NCBI GenBank assembly: GCA_046049665.1
Contig: JBJOQW010000056.1
Span: 1-25,518 of the forward strand
Direction: 5' to 3'
Length of the DNA stretch: 25,518 nt
From: JAAFHS01 sp046049665
Lineage (GTDB): Bacteria > Pseudomonadota > Alphaproteobacteria > Rhodobacterales > Rhodobacteraceae
A program made the position numbers and the translations under genes. Below are positions 21,571-25,518 of this stretch, piece by piece. Position 1 is the first letter of the stretch. Every line of letters starts with the position of its first letter. Under the pieces are notes generated by a model. It was given only the letters and a program-made list of their open reading frames with translations. It was not told the DNA's origin and did no database searches.

Positions 21571-21936
21571 TTGGACATTCTTCTGAGGGAATATCTGCCT
21601 ATCCTGATTTTCCTGGCCATTGCTATCGGACTTGGCCTTGTGCTGATTCTGGCTGCAGCCGTCTTGGCCGTGCGCAACCCCGACCCGGAAAAGGTTTCAG
21701 CCTATGAATGCGGCTTCAACGCCTTTGATGATGCGCGCATGAAGTTTGATGTGCGCTTCTACCTTGTGTCGATCCTGTTCATCATCTTTGACCTTGAAGT
21801 GGCCTTCCTGTTCCCATGGGCCGTGGCCTTTGGTGACATCAGCATGACGGCGTTCTGGTCGATGATGGTGTTTCTGGCCGTGCTGACCATCGGCTTTGCT
21901 TACGAATGGAAGAAGGGGGCGCTCGAATGGGAGTGA
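21571..21936 (+). CDS. nuoA: NADH-quinone oxidoreductase subunit A
   Basis: A 121-residue inner-membrane subunit of complex I with three helices (about residues 10-33, 62-84, 90-110). Hallmarks are YECGFNAFDDARMKFDVRFYL, carrying the conserved Cys of the quinone-gating loop, and IFDLEVAFLFPWAV. A TTG start (TTG GAC ATT CTT) is chosen because AAAAAGGAG ends 8 bp before it. The GTG at 21562 is in frame but overlaps that ribosome site, so it is unlikely. It is the first gene of the nuo operon and overlaps nuoB by 10 bp. Confidence 0.93.
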   Translation: MDILLREYLPILIFLAIAIGLGLVLILAAAVLAVRNPDPEKVSAYECGFNAFDDARMKFDVRFYLVSILFIIFDLEVAFLFPWAVAFGDISMTAFWSMMVFLAVLTIGFAYEWKKGALEWE

Positions 21937-22475
21937 TGCCAAATACTTTGCAGACAGGTGCGAACACGGCGGGCGGTGATGCCGATGTGGCCACCCGCGC
22001 CCTGAATGCCGAACTGCAAGACAAGGGGTTTTTGCTGACCTCGACCGAAGACATCATCAACTGGGCGCGCAATGGCAGCTTGCACTGGATGACCTTTGGT
22101 CTGGCCTGTTGTGCCGTTGAAATGATGCATACCTCGATGCCGCGCTATGATCTGGAACGTTTCGGCACAGCCCCCCGCGCATCCCCGCGTCAGTCGGACC
22201 TGATGATCGTGGCGGGCACCTTGACCAACAAGATGGCGCCTGCGTTGCGCAAGGTTTATGACCAGATGCCAGAGCCGCGCTATGTGATTTCCATGGGGTC
22301 CTGCGCCAATGGCGGTGGGTATTACCATTACAGCTATTCGGTCGTGCGCGGCTGTGACCGGATCGTGCCGGTTGATATCTATGTGCCCGGCTGCCCGCCC
22401 ACGGCTGAAGCATTGCTTTACGGCATTCTGCAGTTGCAGCGGAAAATCCGCCGCACAGGCACGTTGGTGAGGTAG
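21927..22475 (+). CDS. nuoB: NADH-quinone oxidoreductase subunit B
   Basis: A 182-residue peripheral-arm subunit that holds Fe-S cluster N2, the last electron carrier before quinone. All four ligands are present: Cys61 and Cys62 in FGLACCAVEMMH, Cys126 in SMGSCANGGG and Cys156 in YVPGCPPTAE. The ATG at 21927 has AGAAGGGGG about 7 bp upstream; a second ATG at 21936 overlaps the nuoA stop and is a possible alternative. The N-terminal 25 residues are variable and polar, as in related species. Confidence 0.97.
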   Translation: MGVMPNTLQTGANTAGGDADVATRALNAELQDKGFLLTSTEDIINWARNGSLHWMTFGLACCAVEMMHTSMPRYDLERFGTAPRASPRQSDLMIVAGTLTNKMAPALRKVYDQMPEPRYVISMGSCANGGGYYHYSYSVVRGCDRIVPVDIYVPGCPPTAEALLYGILQLQRKIRRTGTLVR

Positions 22476-22477
22476 GC

Positions 22478-23083
22478 ATGAGCGACGCTTTGCAAGAACT
22501 GGGTGCCTATATCGCGCTGAAACAGCCGAATGCGGTGATTGATACGTCAGTCGCCTTTGGTGAGCTGACGGTCACGGTGCAGCCGGTGGCGCTGGAAGGC
22601 TTTGTCGATTTTCTGCGGCTGGATGCAAGCTGCCGGTTTTCATCGCTGGTGGATATCACGGCGATTGATCACCCCGAGCGGGTGGAACGCTTTAACGTGG
22701 TTTACCACTTCCTGTCGATGTATCAGAACCACCGCATCCGCGTGAAAATTGCCGTGCGCGAAACCGATATGGTGCCGTCGATCCACGACATTCACCCAAG
22801 TGCGAACTGGTTTGAACGCGAAGTGTTCGACATGTTCGGCATCCTGTTTTCGGGCCACCCTGACCTGCGGCGGATCCTGACGGATTACGGCTTTCGCGGC
22901 TATCCGCTGCGCAAGGATTTCCCGACGACGGGCTATACCGAGGTCCGCTATGACGCGGTGCAAAAGCGCGTGGTTTATGAACCGGTCAGCCTGGTGCAGG
23001 AATACCGTCAGTTTGATTTCATGTCCCCATGGGAAAGCGCGCAATACGTTCTGCCGGGTGATGACAAAGCGGGGGCGAAATGA
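22478..23083 (+). CDS. nuoC: NADH-quinone oxidoreductase subunit C
   Basis: A 201-residue peripheral-arm subunit (30-kDa subunit). The signature is NWFEREVFDMFGILFSGHPD, followed by LRRILTDYGFRGYPLRKDFP. It is not fused to NuoD, unlike the enterobacterial NuoCD; a separate NuoC is normal in alphaproteobacteria. It starts 2 bp after nuoB ends and overlaps nuoD by four bases. Confidence 0.97.
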   Translation: MSDALQELGAYIALKQPNAVIDTSVAFGELTVTVQPVALEGFVDFLRLDASCRFSSLVDITAIDHPERVERFNVVYHFLSMYQNHRIRVKIAVRETDMVPSIHDIHPSANWFEREVFDMFGILFSGHPDLRRILTDYGFRGYPLRKDFPTTGYTEVRYDAVQKRVVYEPVSLVQEYRQFDFMSPWESAQYVLPGDDKAGAK

Positions 23084-24318
23084 TGGACGGTGATATCCGG
23101 CGCAACAGCTATGACGACGGGTCGCAAGACCGTTTGACGGGTGAGCAGCAGATCCGCAACTTCAACATCAACTTCGGCCCGCAACACCCTGCTGCGCATG
23201 GCGTTTTGCGCCTTGTGCTGGAGCTGGACGGCGAAATCGTTGAACGCTGCGATCCGCATATCGGCCTGTTGCACCGCGGCACGGAAAAGCTGATGGAAAG
23301 CCGGACCTATCTGCAGAACCTGCCCTATTTCGACCGGCTGGATTATGTGGCGCCGATGAACCAGGAACATGCCTGGTGTCTGGCGATCGAACGGCTGACG
23401 GGCACCGTGGTGCCACGCCGCGCGCAGCTGATCCGCGTGCTGTTCTGCGAGATCGGGCGGGTCTTGAACCACTTGCTGAACGTGACGACGCAGGCGATGG
23501 ACGTGGGCGCGCTGACGCCGCCCTTGTGGGGCTTTGAGGAACGCGAAAAGCTGATGGTGTTCTATGAACGGGCATCGGGCGCGCGGTTGCATGCGGCGTA
23601 TTTCCGCCCCGGCGGGGTACATCAGGACCTCACACCGCAACTGATTGAAGACATTGATCAATGGGCGGTAGAATTTCCGCGCGTGATTGATGATATTGAC
23701 ACGCTTCTGACCGAAAACCGCATCTTCAAGCAGCGCAATGCGGATATCGGCATTGTCACGGAAGATGACATCCAGAACTGGGGTTTTTCAGGGGTGATGG
23801 TGCGGGGGTCCGGCCTTGCATGGGATCTGCGCCGCAGCCAGCCCTATGAATGCTATGACGAAATGGAATTCCAGGTTCCGGTCGGCAAGAACGGCGATTG
23901 CTATGATCGCTATCTGTGCCGGATGGAAGAAATGCGCCAGTCAACCAACATCATTCGGCAGTGCATTGCGAAACTGCGGGTGGAAAAGGGTGATGTGCTG
24001 GCACGTGGCAAGATCACGCCGCCAAACCGGGGTGAGATGAAGCGGTCAATGGAAGCGCTGATCCACCATTTCAAACTGTACACCGAAGGCTTCCACGTGC
24101 CCGCAGGTGAGGTCTACGCGGCGGTTGAGGCACCGAAGGGTGAATTCGGGGTGTATCTGGTGGCCGATGGGACGAACAAACCCTACCGCGCCAAGATCCG
24201 CGCGCCGGGTTTCCTGCATCTGCAGGCGATGGACTACATCTGCAAAGGCCACCAACTCGCTGATGTTTCAGCAATTATCGGCACGATGGACGTCGTGTTC
24301 GGGGAGATTGATCGTTAA
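23080..24318 (+). CDS. nuoD: NADH-quinone oxidoreductase subunit D
   Basis: A 412-residue subunit (49-kDa subunit) that forms the quinone-binding pocket with NuoB. Hallmarks are NFGPQHPAAHGVLRLVLELD, HRGTEKLMESRTYLQNLPYF and, at the end, ADVSAIIGTMDVVFGEIDR. A tandem ATGATG lets translation start at 23080 or one codon later; the overlap with the nuoC stop suggests coupling. The first 25 residues (MMDGDIRRNSYDDGSQDRLT) are a polar extension before the conserved core. Confidence 0.97.
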   Translation: MMDGDIRRNSYDDGSQDRLTGEQQIRNFNINFGPQHPAAHGVLRLVLELDGEIVERCDPHIGLLHRGTEKLMESRTYLQNLPYFDRLDYVAPMNQEHAWCLAIERLTGTVVPRRAQLIRVLFCEIGRVLNHLLNVTTQAMDVGALTPPLWGFEEREKLMVFYERASGARLHAAYFRPGGVHQDLTPQLIEDIDQWAVEFPRVIDDIDTLLTENRIFKQRNADIGIVTEDDIQNWGFSGVMVRGSGLAWDLRRSQPYECYDEMEFQVPVGKNGDCYDRYLCRMEEMRQSTNIIRQCIAKLRVEKGDVLARGKITPPNRGEMKRSMEALIHHFKLYTEGFHVPAGEVYAAVEAPKGEFGVYLVADGTNKPYRAKIRAPGFLHLQAMDYICKGHQLADVSAIIGTMDVVFGEIDR

Positions 24319-25469
24319 TGCTGCGCCGCCTTCATCCTGTTCAACCGGCGTCATTCGCCTTTACACCCGCTAACCTTGCTTGGGCCAAAGGGCAGATTTC
24401 GAAATACCCAGAGGGGCGGCAGGCAAGTGCCATCATCCCGCTATTGTGGCGTGCGCAAGAGCAGGAGGGGTGGCTTTCGCGGCCTGCGATCGAGCATATC
24501 GCGGATATGCTGGGCATGGCCTATATCCGGGCATTGGAAGTGGCGACGTTCTACTTCATGTTCCAGCTGCAACCCGTTGGTTCTGTTGCACATATTCAGG
24601 TTTGCGGCACGACAAGCTGCATGATCTGCGGGGCAGAAGACCTTGTGGCGGTCTGCAAGGAGCTGGTGGCGCCGAAAGCGCATCAGCTGTCGGCAGACGG
24701 CAAGTTCAGCTGGGAAGAAGTGGAATGCATGGGGGCCTGTGCCAATGCGCCGATGGCGCAGATCGGCAAGGATTACTATGAGGACCTGACGCCGGAAAAG
24801 CTGCGCGATCTGATCGGGCGGTTCTCGAAGGGTGAGGTGCCGGTGCCTGGGCCGCAGAACGGGCGCTATGCGGCGGAACCGTTGAGTGGGCTGACAAGCC
24901 TGAAGGACCATGATTCAGGCCGCACGCAGTATAATGCAAGTGTGCAGGCGGCAGTGGACCTGCGCGATACGGTGAAGAAGATTGACGGGACCGAAGTTCC
25001 TTTGCTGACACCATGGCTGGGCAAGGCCAAGCCCGTGACGCCCGCCAAAGGTGAGGCGAAAGAGCCCAAGCCGGGCAAGGGTGCTGTGGCCGACGCCAGC
25101 GGTGCGACGGTGCAAGAGGCACCAGCACGGTCCAAGGGCAAGCCTGTGGCAGATGGCAATGCGCCAAATGCAACGCCAGCGGCCACGCCCGAGGCGAAGG
25201 TTCCGGGGGCTGCGCAAAAGCCAGCGGGGCTGACGGCGGCACGTGGGGGCCGCGCGGATGATCTGAAGGTGATCGTGGGGATCGGGCCAAAGCTGGAGGC
25301 GCTGTGCCACAAGCTGGGGTTCTTCCATTTCGATCAGATTGCAAACTGGACAGCGGCAGAAATTGCCTGGGTGGATGAGAACCTTGAAGGCTTCAATGGG
25401 CGCGTGACGCGCGACAAATGGGTGGATCAGGCGAAAGATCTGGCTGCCAAAGCGAAAGGCCAAGGCTGA
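24318..25469 (+). CDS. nuoE: NADH-quinone oxidoreductase subunit E with C-terminal HhH-like extension
   Basis: A 383-residue protein, about twice the usual NuoE length. Residues 1-175 are the normal 24-kDa thioredoxin-like subunit with the N1a 2Fe-2S ligands Cys96 and Cys101 (QVCGTTSCMICG) and Cys137 and Cys141 (ECMGACANAPM). Residues about 235-312 are a Pro/Ala/Lys-rich linker. Residues 313-377 form a compact domain with the hairpin-like motif VIVGIGPKLEAL, followed by GFFHFDQIANWTAAEIAWVD and GRVTRDKWVDQAKDL. The GIGPK motif resembles helix-hairpin-helix elements; I recall similar tails on NuoE and some other proteins of Rhodobacteraceae. Its role in complex I is unknown. The ATG overlaps the nuoD stop by one base. 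Confidence 0.95.
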   Translation: MLRRLHPVQPASFAFTPANLAWAKGQISKYPEGRQASAIIPLLWRAQEQEGWLSRPAIEHIADMLGMAYIRALEVATFYFMFQLQPVGSVAHIQVCGTTSCMICGAEDLVAVCKELVAPKAHQLSADGKFSWEEVECMGACANAPMAQIGKDYYEDLTPEKLRDLIGRFSKGEVPVPGPQNGRYAAEPLSGLTSLKDHDSGRTQYNASVQAAVDLRDTVKKIDGTEVPLLTPWLGKAKPVTPAKGEAKEPKPGKGAVADASGATVQEAPARSKGKPVADGNAPNATPAATPEAKVPGAAQKPAGLTAARGGRADDLKVIVGIGPKLEALCHKLGFFHFDQIANWTAAEIAWVDENLEGFNGRVTRDKWVDQAKDLAAKAKGQG

Positions 25470-25475
25470 GGGATA

Positions 25476-25518
25476 ATGAACAAGGCCCCTGCACGAGGGC
25501 CATCAGGGAGAGTGAGAC
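25476..25518 (+). CDS. Possible start of a further nuo-operon reading frame
   Basis: An ATG 6 bp after the nuoE stop, preceded by GAGGGA, opens a frame that runs to the window edge (MNKAPARGPSGRVR). In this group small extra genes often lie between nuoE and nuoF, so a short ORF is plausible. Alternatively this is only the leader of the next gene: GGGAGA near 25506 would suit a start just beyond the edge. GGCCC/GGGCC (25484-25501) could form a small hairpin here. Confidence 0.25.
   Translation, partial: MNKAPARGPSGRVR

Overview
The window is G+C-rich, densely packed bacterial DNA. The protein set points to an alphaproteobacterium of the Rhodobacterales (Rhodobacteraceae): a NuoE subunit with a long C-terminal extension, a non-pyrrolysine MttB-family protein, a glmU/gph divergent pair and a cytochrome bd oxidase. 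This assignment is inferred from protein character; no 16S rRNA or other taxonomic marker is present. I found no rRNA, tRNA, CRISPR array, insertion sequence, phage gene or toxin-antitoxin pair.

Layout. 1-1822 (+): the 3' part of an MttB-family methyltransferase gene, then a membrane protein with a DUF4105/Lnb-like domain. 1903-4835 (-): a small RcnB-like exported protein, a DUF2892 membrane protein, a Crp/Fnr-family regulator and methylmalonate-semialdehyde dehydrogenase (mmsA). 4931-6906 (+): a LysR regulator divergent from mmsA, a two-CBS-domain protein and coaD. 7008-10515 (-): cydB, cydA and moaA. 10589-11050 (+): a small lipoprotein. 11180-15561 (-): a tightly packed run read as glmU, glmS, a PNPOx-like flavoprotein gene and an AlkD-like gene. 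15646-16308 (+): gph. 16472-16858 (-): a YbjQ-family protein. 16915-17085: tandem 65-bp repeats. 17145-21227 (+): a five-gene run of MFS transporter, DegT-type aminotransferase, small basic protein, membrane-anchored nuclease-like protein and metallo-beta-lactamase-fold protein. 21228-21570: a 343-bp leader. 21571 to the end (+): the start of the complex I operon, nuoA-B-C-D-E.

How the genes fit together. Two respiratory modules are present: NADH dehydrogenase feeding the quinone pool, and a short-Q-loop bd-type quinol oxidase drawing from it. glmS and glmU supply UDP-GlcNAc for the cell envelope. mmsA serves valine, pyrimidine or inositol catabolism and is probably controlled by the adjacent LysR gene. 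coaD makes coenzyme A, which MmsA uses. moaA starts molybdenum cofactor synthesis.

Most of the window is ordinary core genome. I do not see a convincing undescribed multi-gene system. The items most worth a second look are the MFS/DegT/nuclease/MBL run with its unfamiliar 114-residue protein, several short perfect palindromes in regulatory positions, the 65-bp palindrome-bearing repeats, the mutually exclusive hairpins near 11.1 kb, and the Lnb-like domain in a proteobacterium.
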